A stretch of DNA of 64,000 nucleotides, from positions 136,765 to 200,764 of the forward strand of contig CALAUA010000013.1 in NCBI GenBank assembly GCA_937891975.1, given 5' to 3'. Positions within the stretch are counted from its first letter, which is position 1, and each line of letters opens with the position of its first letter. The notes under the pieces were generated by a model. That model was not told where the DNA came from. It saw only the letters and a program-made list of their open reading frames with translations, and searched no databases. This stretch comes from an uncultured Bacteroidales bacterium. GTDB taxonomy: Bacteria > Bacteroidota > Bacteroidia > Bacteroidales > Paludibacteraceae. Shown one piece after another: positions 27,073-34,551 of the stretch. Made by a program: the position numbers and the translations under genes.

Positions 27073-27831
27073 CTAAACACTAAACATATACCCATACCCC
27101 GATTTGGTAATAATCCGTTTGCCGTACTGTCCGAGTTTGCGGCGGAGGTGGGTGATATGCACATCTACGGTACGTTCGAGTACATAGCCGTTGCTGTCCC
27201 ACACATTATTAAGCAAGTGATCGCGTGATAGGATTTGTCCGCGATGGGTGAGCAGGTAGCAGAGTAATTCAATCTCTTTGCGTGTTGTTTTCACATTTTC
27301 GCCATCCACCATGAGCGACATATCGGCTTTGTTCACTACAATCCCTTCAAACACAATGCAGTCGTTGCTGATAGGTCTTTGTTCTTGGTTCTTGGCTCCT
27401 TGTTCTGCAGTTCTGCGAAGCACCGCTGCTACTCGTGCCAGTACTTCGGCAATACGAAAGGGTTTGCTGATATAGTCATCTGCGCCTAACTTAAATCCCT
27501 GAAGCACAGTATCTTCGTCGCTCAATGCTGTTAAGAATATGATAGGAATAGACGTCCCTTGGGGGCTGTTAGGCGATGAGGCGATGAGGCTATTAGGTGA
27601 AAGGCGCAGCTTTTCTGCCATCTCCAGCCCCGACATGCCATCCATCATAATGTCGAGAAGGATGAGTGAAATAGGCGATGAGGCGATAGGGCTATCAGGC
27701 AATAAGAGAGCCAATGCTTCTTCTGCGGAGTGCGCAACAAGTGTTTCGTAGCCTGCTTTTTGCAACGAATAGGAGAGAATCATGCAGATATCCTCTTCAT
27801 CATCTACTATGAGTATGCGTTGTTTTGCCAT
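27073..27831 (-). CDS. OmpR/PhoB-type response regulator with in-frame repeat insertions
   Basis: A 252-residue regulator. The receiver domain shows ILIVDDEEDICMIL, phospho-acceptor Asp60 in LILLDIMMDGMSG and FLTALSDEDT with ADDYISKPF. The C-terminal winged helix shows RKEIELLCYLLTHRG and VDVHITHLRRKLG. Three segments foreign to the family interrupt it: DSPIASSPIS before the acceptor strand (about residues 43-53), SPNSLIASSPNSP after helix 3 (about 76-88) and EQGAKNQEQRP in the linker (about 141-152). Each is coded by tandem 8- or 7-bp units. The insertions fall in loops, so the protein may still fold. It pairs with the adjacent kinase. Confidence 0.92.
   Translation of the reverse strand: MAKQRILIVDDEEDICMILSYSLQKAGYETLVAHSAEEALALLLPDSPIASSPISLILLDIMMDGMSGLEMAEKLRLSPNSLIASSPNSPQGTSIPIIFLTALSDEDTVLQGFKLGADDYISKPFRIAEVLARVAAVLRRTAEQGAKNQEQRPISNDCIVFEGIVVNKADMSLMVDGENVKTTRKEIELLCYLLTHRGQILSRDHLLNNVWDSNGYVLERTVDVHITHLRRKLGQYGKRIITKSGYGYMFSV
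27374..27408 (-). repeat. In-frame heptamer island in the regulator gene
   Basis: Five 7-bp units on the plus strand (GGTCTTT, GTTCTTG, GTTCTTG, GCTCCTT, GTTCTGC). The family is the same as the GAACCAA units at 53072-53099. Confidence 0.8.
27571..27602 (-). repeat. In-frame octamer island, copy 1
   Basis: AGGCGATG, AGGCGATG, AGGCTATT, AGGTGAAA on the plus strand, inside the receiver domain. Confidence 0.85.
27673..27704 (-). repeat. In-frame octamer island, copy 2
   Basis: AGGCGATG, AGGCGATA, GGGCTATC, AGGCAATA on the plus strand, inside the same receiver domain. Confidence 0.85.
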
Positions 27832-27935
27832 ATTGGTGATATAGTTTCGGCTGCAAAGTTAGTAAAAATATTTCAATCAACCAACCAGATTGTGTAATTT
27901 AATGATTTATTAATATTTTTTGCCGATGTTACAAA

Positions 27936-27964
27936 CAAAAGGTGTGTCAGTATCGTGACACACC
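27936..27964 (-). terminator. Terminator of the 42-aa gene
   Basis: Perfect 9-bp stem GGTGTGTCA / TGACACACC with a 6-nt loop. In the minus-strand transcript it is followed by TTTTGTTTGT. Confidence 0.85.
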
Positions 27965-27982
27965 CTTGGGGGTTGGTAATTG

Positions 27983-28111
27983 TTATTTTTCTTCCTCTTC
28001 TTGCTTTTGTTTCGCTTCCTTGCGGTCTTTGATTGCACTAATCACAAAGAAAGGACCCATGAAGACTGCTACCATACCCAAAGCAAGGAGGATCATTGTC
28101 AAATCATCCAT
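27983..28111 (-). CDS. Small single-pass membrane protein, 42 aa
   Basis: Starts MDDLTMILLALGMVAVFMGP, continues through a hydrophobic helix to FFVISAIK and ends in a charged Lys/Glu tail rich in K and E. One membrane helix with a cytoplasmic charged tail is the typical layout of bacterial small membrane proteins. It has its own terminator 19 bp after the stop codon, which strengthens the case that it is expressed. No function can be assigned. Confidence 0.72.
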   Translation of the reverse strand: MDDLTMILLALGMVAVFMGPFFVISAIKDRKEAKQKQEEEEK

Positions 28112-28144
28112 AGTTGTTTTATGTTTTGATAGTTAAACTTATAG

Positions 28145-28200
28145 TTATCGGAGGCGTTCCGCCTATTGGATATTGGACGGCTGCGCCTATTGGATATAGG
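28145..28200 (+). repeat. Hairpin plus ATTGGATAT repeats
   Basis: AGGCG-ttc-CGCCT hairpin followed by ATTGGATATTGG, then a GGCTGCGCC segment and a second ATTGGATATAGG. It fills the gap after the hypothetical gene on the minus strand. Confidence 0.6.
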
Positions 28201-28208
28201 TTAGATAA

Positions 28209-28637
28209 CTACCAAAAACTATGGAATGGGAAAGAGATGTGTTCTGTGGGTAAACTAAGTGGCGTTGTACATGATAGTGCCACTATACGTTTGATATTGT
28301 GAGAGATACTATTGGCTTGGTAGCGCAATGCAGCACATAGTTGCTGCGTGTTGGTACGCAGTTGCCATGATGTAGAAATACGCTCCTGACGGCGAGTGCG
28401 CAAGCGATTATCTTCGCTACGCGTGCCGATTTGATACGAAGTGAGGGCATCGGTCCAATCGTATTGTTGTTGAAGACGTTTGGCGTAGTCTTCTGATATA
28501 TCATTTAATACGGAAGACACCGCGCTTGCACTCGCTGATGGACAAGATGCTGTATCTTGAGCAGAAAGGTCGGACATATGCACAGATGCACATAGTCCGA
28601 TTATCAATACGAGCAGTATATAGCGCAAGTCTCTCAC
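28209..28637 (-). CDS. Hypothetical secreted protein
   Basis: A 142-residue product if started at GTG 28635-28637, which gives a plausible signal peptide (VRDLRYILLVLIIGLCAS, then SDLSAQ). The promoter box at 28658-28665 rules out the longer frame. The mature part contains an Arg-rich middle (RTRRQERISTSWQLRTN). No family recognised; the non-ATG start and unusual C-terminus keep confidence moderate. Confidence 0.5.
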   Translation of the reverse strand: MRDLRYILLVLIIGLCASVHMSDLSAQDTASCPSASASAVSSVLNDISEDYAKRLQQQYDWTDALTSYQIGTRSEDNRLRTRRQERISTSWQLRTNTQQLCAALRYQANSISHNIKRIVALSCTTPLSLPTEHISFPFHSFW

Positions 28638-28657
28638 TACAAATCCATTTAATGCTG

Positions 28658-28688
28658 CAAAGGTACAAAAAAATATACACATGTCCAA
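28658..28688 (-). promoter_or_regulatory. Promoter of the 28209-28637 gene
   Basis: TACCTTTG (minus, 28658-28665) with TTG at 28686-28688, 20-bp spacer. Confidence 0.65.
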
Positions 28689-28751
28689 TTATTGTTGCAC
28701 AAATTAATAATTTCTTAACAAAATCTTCATACTTATGTAATAATATTGCGC

Positions 28752-28925
28752 TACTTTTGCACGAGAATTGTTGATTGGATGGTAGATTGCCTTTCGGATT
28801 ATAGATTGGCGCTAGCGCTTGTAGACTACAGCGAATGAAATGAGCGTACTACAGTGAGCATTGTGAACGATCTACAACGAAGTGATCTACAGCGAATGAA
28901 ATGAGCGTACTAAAACTTATTAATT
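28752..28925 (+). promoter_or_regulatory. -7 box and repeat-rich leader of the exchanger gene
   Basis: TACTTTTG at 28752-28759. The following 165-nt leader consists of GTAGATT/CTACAGC-type units and carries the 20-base sequence CTACAGCGAATGAAATGAGC twice, once near 28828 and again near 28890, each followed by GTACTA. Confidence 0.6.
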
Positions 28926-29891
28926 ATGGAATATATTATTTTGATTGTGACTTTGGTAGGCATCGTGTTTGGTGCTGATTTGCTGCTAAATGGTAGCGTA
29001 GCTATCGCTAAACGCTTTCATGTATCGGATTTTGTGATTGGTGCTGTTATCGTGGGTATTGGTACCAGTGTGCCTGAGTTGGTGGTCAGTTTCTTTGGCG
29101 CGCTGAAAGGCAATGCCGATGTGGCGATTGGCAATGTGGTGGGCTCCAATATATTCAATATATTGGGCATTCTGGGAATAACAGCAATATGCTTTCCAAT
29201 CGCAATTGACAAGAAGAATATGACCTTTGAAATACCATTTTGTATTGGTATTTCGATATTGCTGACCTTATTGGCGCTTAATTTCTTCAATGGCACACCT
29301 GCCACGATAAGCCGTATAGATGGTATCGTATTATTGTTAATTTTTGCAGGGTATATGTGGTATTCTATAGCTCGCGACAAAAGAGAGTCTACCCTCATTC
29401 CCCCTCTAACGGAAGGGGCAAATGACAAGGAAATGCAATGTTTGATGCCTGTTTGGAAAGCGGTTATGAAAGTTGTTGTGGGGTTGGGCATATTAATTGT
29501 GAGTTGCGATATGTTTGTAGATGATGCAGTGGCTATTGCTAAATCTTGGGGCGTTGATGATGCTATAATCTCGCTCACATTGGTTGCTTGCGGTACTTCG
29601 TTGCCAGAGTTGGCTGCTTCAGTAGTGGCAGCATGCAAGAAGAATACCCAGTTGGCATTGGGCAATATCATCGGTTCGAATATCTTCAATATCCTATTGA
29701 TTTTGGGCTTGAGTTCACAGGTGATGCCATTGACTTCGGCAGGTATCACGGTGGTGGATTATGGAGTGATGATTGGCGCAGCCATCGTACCTCTGCTCTT
29801 TGGCTTCAACAAAAAGATCGGCAGAGTAGGCGGTGCGTTGATGGTGATCGCTTTTGCGGTCTATACTTGGTATTTGATTGCAGGTGTTTGA
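28926..29891 (+). CDS. Calcium/sodium antiporter (CaCA family, YrbG-like)
   Basis: A 321-residue inner-membrane exchanger with about ten membrane segments. The two inverted alpha repeats are clear: VGIGTSVPELVVSFFGALKG with AIGNVVGSNIFNILGILG, and VACGTSLPELAASVVAACKK with ALGNIIGSNIFNILLILG. The acidic residues in both PEL motifs bind the cation. Ca2+ export coupled to Na+ entry is the usual role. Single-gene unit behind a long repeat-rich leader. Confidence 0.93.
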   Translation: MEYIILIVTLVGIVFGADLLLNGSVAIAKRFHVSDFVIGAVIVGIGTSVPELVVSFFGALKGNADVAIGNVVGSNIFNILGILGITAICFPIAIDKKNMTFEIPFCIGISILLTLLALNFFNGTPATISRIDGIVLLLIFAGYMWYSIARDKRESTLIPPLTEGANDKEMQCLMPVWKAVMKVVVGLGILIVSCDMFVDDAVAIAKSWGVDDAIISLTLVACGTSLPELAASVVAACKKNTQLALGNIIGSNIFNILLILGLSSQVMPLTSAGITVVDYGVMIGAAIVPLLFGFNKKIGRVGGALMVIAFAVYTWYLIAGV

Positions 29892-29925
29892 TTTCAGCAG
29901 AATAGTTACTTTGATATATATGCTA

Positions 29926-29961
29926 ACGCGGGAATTGTAGTGTTTACTATGCTTCCCGCGT
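29926..29961. terminator. Hairpin after the exchanger gene
   Basis: ACGCGGGAA / TTCCCGCGT stem (9 bp) with a smaller inner TAGT/ACTA stem. No strong T-run follows, so terminator function is probable only. Confidence 0.55.
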
Positions 29962-30081
29962 AGTGTATTAAATAAGTTTTCGCGTGCCGAAGATGGTGCA
30001 AAGATGTATAATAAATTCCACACACACATACACACGTTAGGCGATCACTGTTGCTACGACACAAAAACGGCATAGCAACTT

Positions 30082-30384
30082 TTACATGGATATGAACATA
30101 CTATAATCTGCACCATCGTCAAGAATACTATTTCCAGTCGTTTCTACTGCAACTACAGGCACTATAAAATCGTTTTTTGTCTCACTTTGGTGATTGATAA
30201 ACAAACCAATGAGTAACCCTATTGCGGCGGCAACGGGAGTGGTTATCCATCCCCAATACTGACTGCGAAGATGTGTTGGCGAATGCGTTATTTCTGGTGA
30301 TGCTGCTACATGTAGTTTTGCATCTTGCGCCTCACGCAAACGGCGTGCAGAAGCTGTTAGTTGATCTTCAAATGTATTATTCAT
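30082..30384 (-). CDS. Putative membrane anti-sigma factor
   Basis: A 100-residue protein with a soluble N-terminal half (FEDQLTASARRLREAQDAK), one membrane helix (WITTPVAAAIGLLIGLFI) and a short outer tail. It overlaps the 3' end of the ECF sigma gene by 8 bp, the usual place for a cognate anti-sigma factor. No zinc-binding anti-sigma motif is visible, so the role rests on position and topology. Confidence 0.6.
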   Translation of the reverse strand: MNNTFEDQLTASARRLREAQDAKLHVAASPEITHSPTHLRSQYWGWITTPVAAAIGLLIGLFINHQSETKNDFIVPVVAVETTGNSILDDGADYSMFISM

Positions 30385-30952
30385 AATCTTTTAATTTTAG
30401 TCGTAGATGATTAGTTAGTGTGTGTAGGCGTGACTTGACCGTTCCTTCTGGTACACCAATAATTACTGCTATTTCGGGAACCGTTAACTCTTGCGTAAAT
30501 CGTAATTCAAATAATAGTTGTTGTGATTCGTCTAAACGAGATAGTGCTTGTTGCAATGCTTGGTCAAAAGTGACGGCATCAAGTTGAATCGTTGTCGTCT
30601 CTTCTTCGATAGGTTCTTCAGTGGATAATGACTCTAAATATGCTTGTTTACGTTGGTTGCTGCGGTAGGTATTCTTGCATAGATTATAGGCTACAGAAAA
30701 AAGCCAAGTACGGAATGGTTGACTTGCTGAATATGATGTACGTGATATCCACACTCGTACAAAAGTTTCTTGTAGTAAGTCTGCTGCTTGTTGTTCATCC
30801 CCTCCTAATCGACGAAAGAAAAATCCTTGCAATAATCGCGCATATCGGCGATGTAACTCGTTAAAGGCTTTTTCATCGTTCATCAGACGAACACGCTTCA
30901 TGAGTTGTTCGTCTGATGTTGATTTATAATTTGTAAATAATGAGAATATCAT
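30377..30952 (-). CDS. ECF-type RNA polymerase sigma factor
   Basis: A 191-residue sigma-70 family protein. Region 2 shows HRRYARLLQGFFFRRLG, DLLQETFVRVW and FRTWLFSVAYNLCKN. Region 4 shows LDESQQLLFELRFTQ and TVPEIAVIIGVPEGTVKSRL. It starts four bases before the stop of the upstream gene (ATGA) and overlaps the small membrane protein downstream, so the three products are translationally coupled. Confidence 0.93.
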   Translation of the reverse strand: MIFSLFTNYKSTSDEQLMKRVRLMNDEKAFNELHRRYARLLQGFFFRRLGGDEQQAADLLQETFVRVWISRTSYSASQPFRTWLFSVAYNLCKNTYRSNQRKQAYLESLSTEEPIEEETTTIQLDAVTFDQALQQALSRLDESQQLLFELRFTQELTVPEIAVIIGVPEGTVKSRLHTLTNHLRLKLKDYE

Positions 30953-32178
30953 TTCTGCTTATCGTTTAGGAGATTAATGTATTTCACTTTCTCCTCATCT
31001 GGCAAGGATGTTTGTACCACGGCAGATATTAATGATCGCATCAATTGATCAGCGTGAAGCGTATCACCGCTTTCCTTGTAGCTATTGACAACTGGTGCAA
31101 GCATAACTACATAATTGAGTTGAATGCGCTCGCTTCCCTTCCATTGTTCTTCGTAAACAAAGTACGGCTCTGTGATATATTGCAGGTTATACTTCGTTTC
31201 GACATTATGTTTTGCAATAGCCATATTATCGTAACGCTTCGTACTATAACGAAATGCAAGTCCCTCATTATATAGATTCTTCTTAAAGGAATCTATTTCG
31301 GGATAGCTATCTGTTGGGAAGAAATAAATAGGGCGTTTGCTATTATCAATAATATGCTCTAATAAGTCTTGGAAATAATCATCCATTGCAGTGTACTCTT
31401 TCTTTACCTCAAAATCTTTGATACCCAGGAAGTCGCACAAGGCTTTGCGGTAAGTATCTACAAAAAGGAAGGAAACAGGAACAATGATTTTATCTGTATG
31501 TTGGTTGAGCGCTTCTTGAATGACCAAAGATGTATATCCGGGTACATCGCCATTAACAAAATAGATGGCGTTTTCCTCCATGCCTTGCAGCGAGTTATAG
31601 GTATAACGCAACAAATAGGACGGATAAGCATTGGTTGTGTAGAGATGTTGAGCAAACTTAGTGAGATGCTTCTGTTCTACATTAGGTGTTTTATCTTTTG
31701 CTAAGGTTTTGCCACTCATCCAAAGATAAGAGATTAATGTCTCCGCATCTTTGCGGGCAATATTGTCTGGCATTAATTGCAGGGCTTGCTTTGCATACGG
31801 GTCTGGATTACCACCACGAACGGCTATTTCAGTCATGTACATGCAGAGATTATAAGTGAACGAATTAGGAATATTCTCTTTCATCTTATCGAGAATAGCC
31901 TGTTTGCGTTGAGTGCGTCCCCAGTCCTCAGCCAACATGTCTGCATAACGCGCAGCCTCAAAGGCTTGTTGCCATGCATGTTCATCTGTAGGGTTGTCCT
32001 CCGCTTTCTGTAACCATAAGCGTTGCTGCGTTTCATACCAAACACTATCGTGTCTATCCACGACAATACCGCGTATCTCTTGTGGTTCTTCTTTCTTCAA
32101 TGCTGTGAAGGCTTTAATAGTTCCAATACCGCCAAGCAGAAGAATTACGACGGCTGTAATAATAGTTTTGCGTTTCAT
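30949..32178 (-). CDS. Membrane-anchored protein heading the sigma operon
   Basis: A 409-residue protein with one N-terminal helix (TIITAVVILLLGGIGTIKAF) and a large extracytoplasmic part without clear catalytic motifs. Segments such as NAIYFVNGDVPGY, RPIYFFPTDSYPEI and NEGLAFRYS recall the C-terminal soluble part of DUF2723 membrane proteins, but the multi-span membrane part is missing. It could provide the signal for the ECF sigma factor (inference from gene order). Confidence 0.6.
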   Translation of the reverse strand: MKRKTIITAVVILLLGGIGTIKAFTALKKEEPQEIRGIVVDRHDSVWYETQQRLWLQKAEDNPTDEHAWQQAFEAARYADMLAEDWGRTQRKQAILDKMKENIPNSFTYNLCMYMTEIAVRGGNPDPYAKQALQLMPDNIARKDAETLISYLWMSGKTLAKDKTPNVEQKHLTKFAQHLYTTNAYPSYLLRYTYNSLQGMEENAIYFVNGDVPGYTSLVIQEALNQHTDKIIVPVSFLFVDTYRKALCDFLGIKDFEVKKEYTAMDDYFQDLLEHIIDNSKRPIYFFPTDSYPEIDSFKKNLYNEGLAFRYSTKRYDNMAIAKHNVETKYNLQYITEPYFVYEEQWKGSERIQLNYVVMLAPVVNSYKESGDTLHADQLMRSLISAVVQTSLPDEEKVKYINLLNDKQK

Positions 32179-32185
32179 TTTGTAA

Positions 32186-32683
32186 ATTTTATTTGTGATT
32201 ATTATTCGGATTCGAGTGCACTCTCACTACCGCATACACCGATCATTGGTAATCGTTCATTATTATGACAAAAAATATACCAAGTATAACTAAAGGTCTA
32301 TTGAATCTTAACAAAAGTCACTTTTGTGTCACGGGGAGTTAATGCGCTCTTCTCTCGGTCTTCTCTCGGTCGTCGCTCGGTGTTTTGAGGCAAAGTATAA
32401 GAGAAGTAAAAGAGACGGCAATCTTAATAAAAGTACTTTTTTGAGTTTTGGAGTTCTTTGGTCGTTCCTTGGTTCTTCTTTGGTTTCTCCTTGGTCTTTG
32501 ACACGAGAGCAATAGGGAAGGTACAAGGGAAGTGAATCTTAATATTTGTGTTGTTTAGTGAACGCCCGATAGGCTACTGTTTAGTGTTTAGAGGTATGAA
32601 GTTTTTAGCCAATCTCCATAGGCAAAAGAAACGATTTAATAATTTTTTAATATTTTCTTAATACCTATATAATGATATGGCAG
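32186..32683. other. Gene-free region rich in 11-mer arrays
   Basis: No ORF of note. It contains three AATCTTAA motifs (32304-32311, 32420-32427, 32535-32542), three 11-bp units at 32349-32381 (CTTCTCTCGGT type), four at 32454-32497 (TTCTTTGGTCG type) and one GTTTAG hairpin unit (32553-32593, stem GCC-cgata-GGC). Confidence 0.75.
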
Positions 32684-32691
32684 TACTTTTG
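32684..32691 (+). promoter_or_regulatory. -7 box of the Na/Pi transporter gene
   Basis: TACTTTTG about 45 bp before the start codon. A TTTG partner at the standard distance is not evident. Confidence 0.5.
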
Positions 32692-32734
32692 CACAGGATT
32701 TGAAAGAACAATTTTAAACAATACTATATAATTT

Positions 32735-34459
32735 ATGGGAATTTTACAAATCTTTACGCTCCTTGGAGCACTCGGAATGTTCCTCTACGGAATGAATCTA
32801 ATGTCATCGGGCTTGCAAAAAGCCGCAGGTGATAAACTACGCGGATTCTTGTCTGCCATGACATCTAATCCGTTCAAAGGTGTACTTACAGGACTGGGCA
32901 TCACCTCCATCATCCAATCTTCTTCTGCCACAACGGTGATGGTGGTGAGCTTTGTCAATGCAGGACTGCTGACCCTCACGCAAGCAATAGGCGTGATCAT
33001 GGGTGCGAATATCGGTACAACCGTTACCGCATGGATGGTGGCCTTCTTGGGCTTCAAAGCCGACATCTCAATTCTGGCTATTCCATTGATGCTGTTTGGT
33101 TTCTTGTTCTCTAACTCGAAGAAGAACAAACATCAAAACATTGGTGAACTCATCGTGGGCTTCTCGCTGTTGTTCCTCGGTTTGTCATTCATGAAAGAGT
33201 CTGTGCCAGATTTGCGCGAGACACCACAAGTGCTTGAGTTCGTACGCAACTGGTCAAGTTATGGCTTTGGTTCGGTACTGCTATTCTTGGCGTTTGGTAC
33301 GATATTGACATTGGTGCTGCAATCTTCTTCTGCCACTATGGCAATCACACTCATCATGCTGAGCATGGGGTGGATACCTTTCCACATGGCGTGTGCGATG
33401 GTGTTGGGTGAGAATATCGGTACAACAATCACCGCGAATATAGCAGCAGCAGTGGGTAATACGCAAGCTAAGCGTGCCGCTATGTCGCATACGATTTTCA
33501 ACGTGTTTGGTGTGATTTGGGCATTGATTCTGTTTAAGCCATTTACCGCATTGGTGGGTAAGGTCATCGAACTCTTTGGTTTACCCAACCCAGCAGCAGA
33601 GGGTTTTGCGGTAGTGGAAGGCGATATGGGTAGCAGTACGGCGGCATTGTACGGATTGAGTATGTTGCACACGATGTTCAATACCATTAACACCTTGCTC
33701 CTCGTATGGTTTATCAAGTACATAGAGAAAGCGGTGGTATGGATTATCAAACCAAAGAACCAAGAGGCAGAGCCATTCCGCCTCAAATATATCTCTGCGG
33801 GACCATTGGCTACGCCAGAACTCGCTGCTGCGCAAGCGTTTGATGAGATTGTACACTTTGCAGAGATCTCTCGTAATGGTTTGGGCTATGCCAAGCAAGC
33901 GATTGCAGCCGATGCAAAGCATTTTGATGAGTTCCGCGAGAAACTGGTGAAGTACGAGGAGATTTCTGATCGCATCGAATATGAGATTGCTGCCTTCCTC
34001 AACGGTGTGTCCGCAGGCGATATCAGTGAGGCAACGAGTGTGAAAATCAAGGCAATGTATAAGATTATCGGTGAGTTGGAGTCGTTGGGTGATTCGGGCG
34101 AGGCGATTAGTCGTATGCTTAGCCGCAGGAATGAACACAAGAAGAGTTTTGATACTGCGACTATCGAGAAGATTAACATGATGATAGCAAAAGTGGATAG
34201 CGCGTATGAGGTGATGATTGCCAATCTGACTGCTGCGCATGAGGGTAGATTGATGACTATCAAGAACGCGTATGATGCTGAGGAGCAGATTAATGTGCTA
34301 CGTAATGAACTGCGCGAGGCAGAGATAGAGGCGCTGGAGGACAACCAAAAGAACTACCAAACGAGCGTGTATTACATTGATATTATCAACGAGCTCGAGC
34401 ATATGGGCGACTATATGATCAATATCTCGCAGAGCTTGGAGAGAGCGTTTGTACATTAA
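32735..34459 (+). CDS. Na/Pi cotransporter family protein with PhoU-like domain
   Basis: A 574-residue inner-membrane phosphate transporter. Two inverted repeats carry the signature ITSIIQSSSATTVMVVSFV with IGVIMGANIGTTVTAW, and LVLQSSSATMAITLIML with VLGENIGTTITANIAAA. The C-terminal 200 residues are helical and PhoU-like (KYEEISDRIEYEIAAFL, ELEHMGDYMINISQSLE). It may control phosphate flux together with sensing, but no Pho regulon genes adjoin. It is followed by a GTTTAG hairpin unit and a terminator. Confidence 0.93.
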   Translation: MGILQIFTLLGALGMFLYGMNLMSSGLQKAAGDKLRGFLSAMTSNPFKGVLTGLGITSIIQSSSATTVMVVSFVNAGLLTLTQAIGVIMGANIGTTVTAWMVAFLGFKADISILAIPLMLFGFLFSNSKKNKHQNIGELIVGFSLLFLGLSFMKESVPDLRETPQVLEFVRNWSSYGFGSVLLFLAFGTILTLVLQSSSATMAITLIMLSMGWIPFHMACAMVLGENIGTTITANIAAAVGNTQAKRAAMSHTIFNVFGVIWALILFKPFTALVGKVIELFGLPNPAAEGFAVVEGDMGSSTAALYGLSMLHTMFNTINTLLLVWFIKYIEKAVVWIIKPKNQEAEPFRLKYISAGPLATPELAAAQAFDEIVHFAEISRNGLGYAKQAIAADAKHFDEFREKLVKYEEISDRIEYEIAAFLNGVSAGDISEATSVKIKAMYKIIGELESLGDSGEAISRMLSRRNEHKKSFDTATIEKINMMIAKVDSAYEVMIANLTAAHEGRLMTIKNAYDAEEQINVLRNELREAEIEALEDNQKNYQTSVYYIDIINELEHMGDYMINISQSLERAFVH

Positions 34460-34460
34460 T

Positions 34461-34498
34461 GTTTAGTGGACGCTACGCTACTGTTTAGTGTTTAGAGA
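34461..34498 (+). repeat. GTTTAG hairpin unit
   Basis: GTTTAGTGGACGCTACGCTA then CTGTTTAGTGTTTAGAG, a short-stem member of the dispersed family, directly before a terminator. Confidence 0.8.
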
Positions 34499-34500
34499 AA

Positions 34501-34530
34501 CAATGCACAAGCTTTTTGGCTTGTGCATTG
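34501..34530. terminator. Bidirectional terminator
   Basis: Perfect 12-bp stem CAATGCACAAGC / GCTTGTGCATTG with a 6-nt loop between converging genes. Confidence 0.85.
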
Positions 34531-34551
34531 TTATTGTATGTTACGGGAGGA

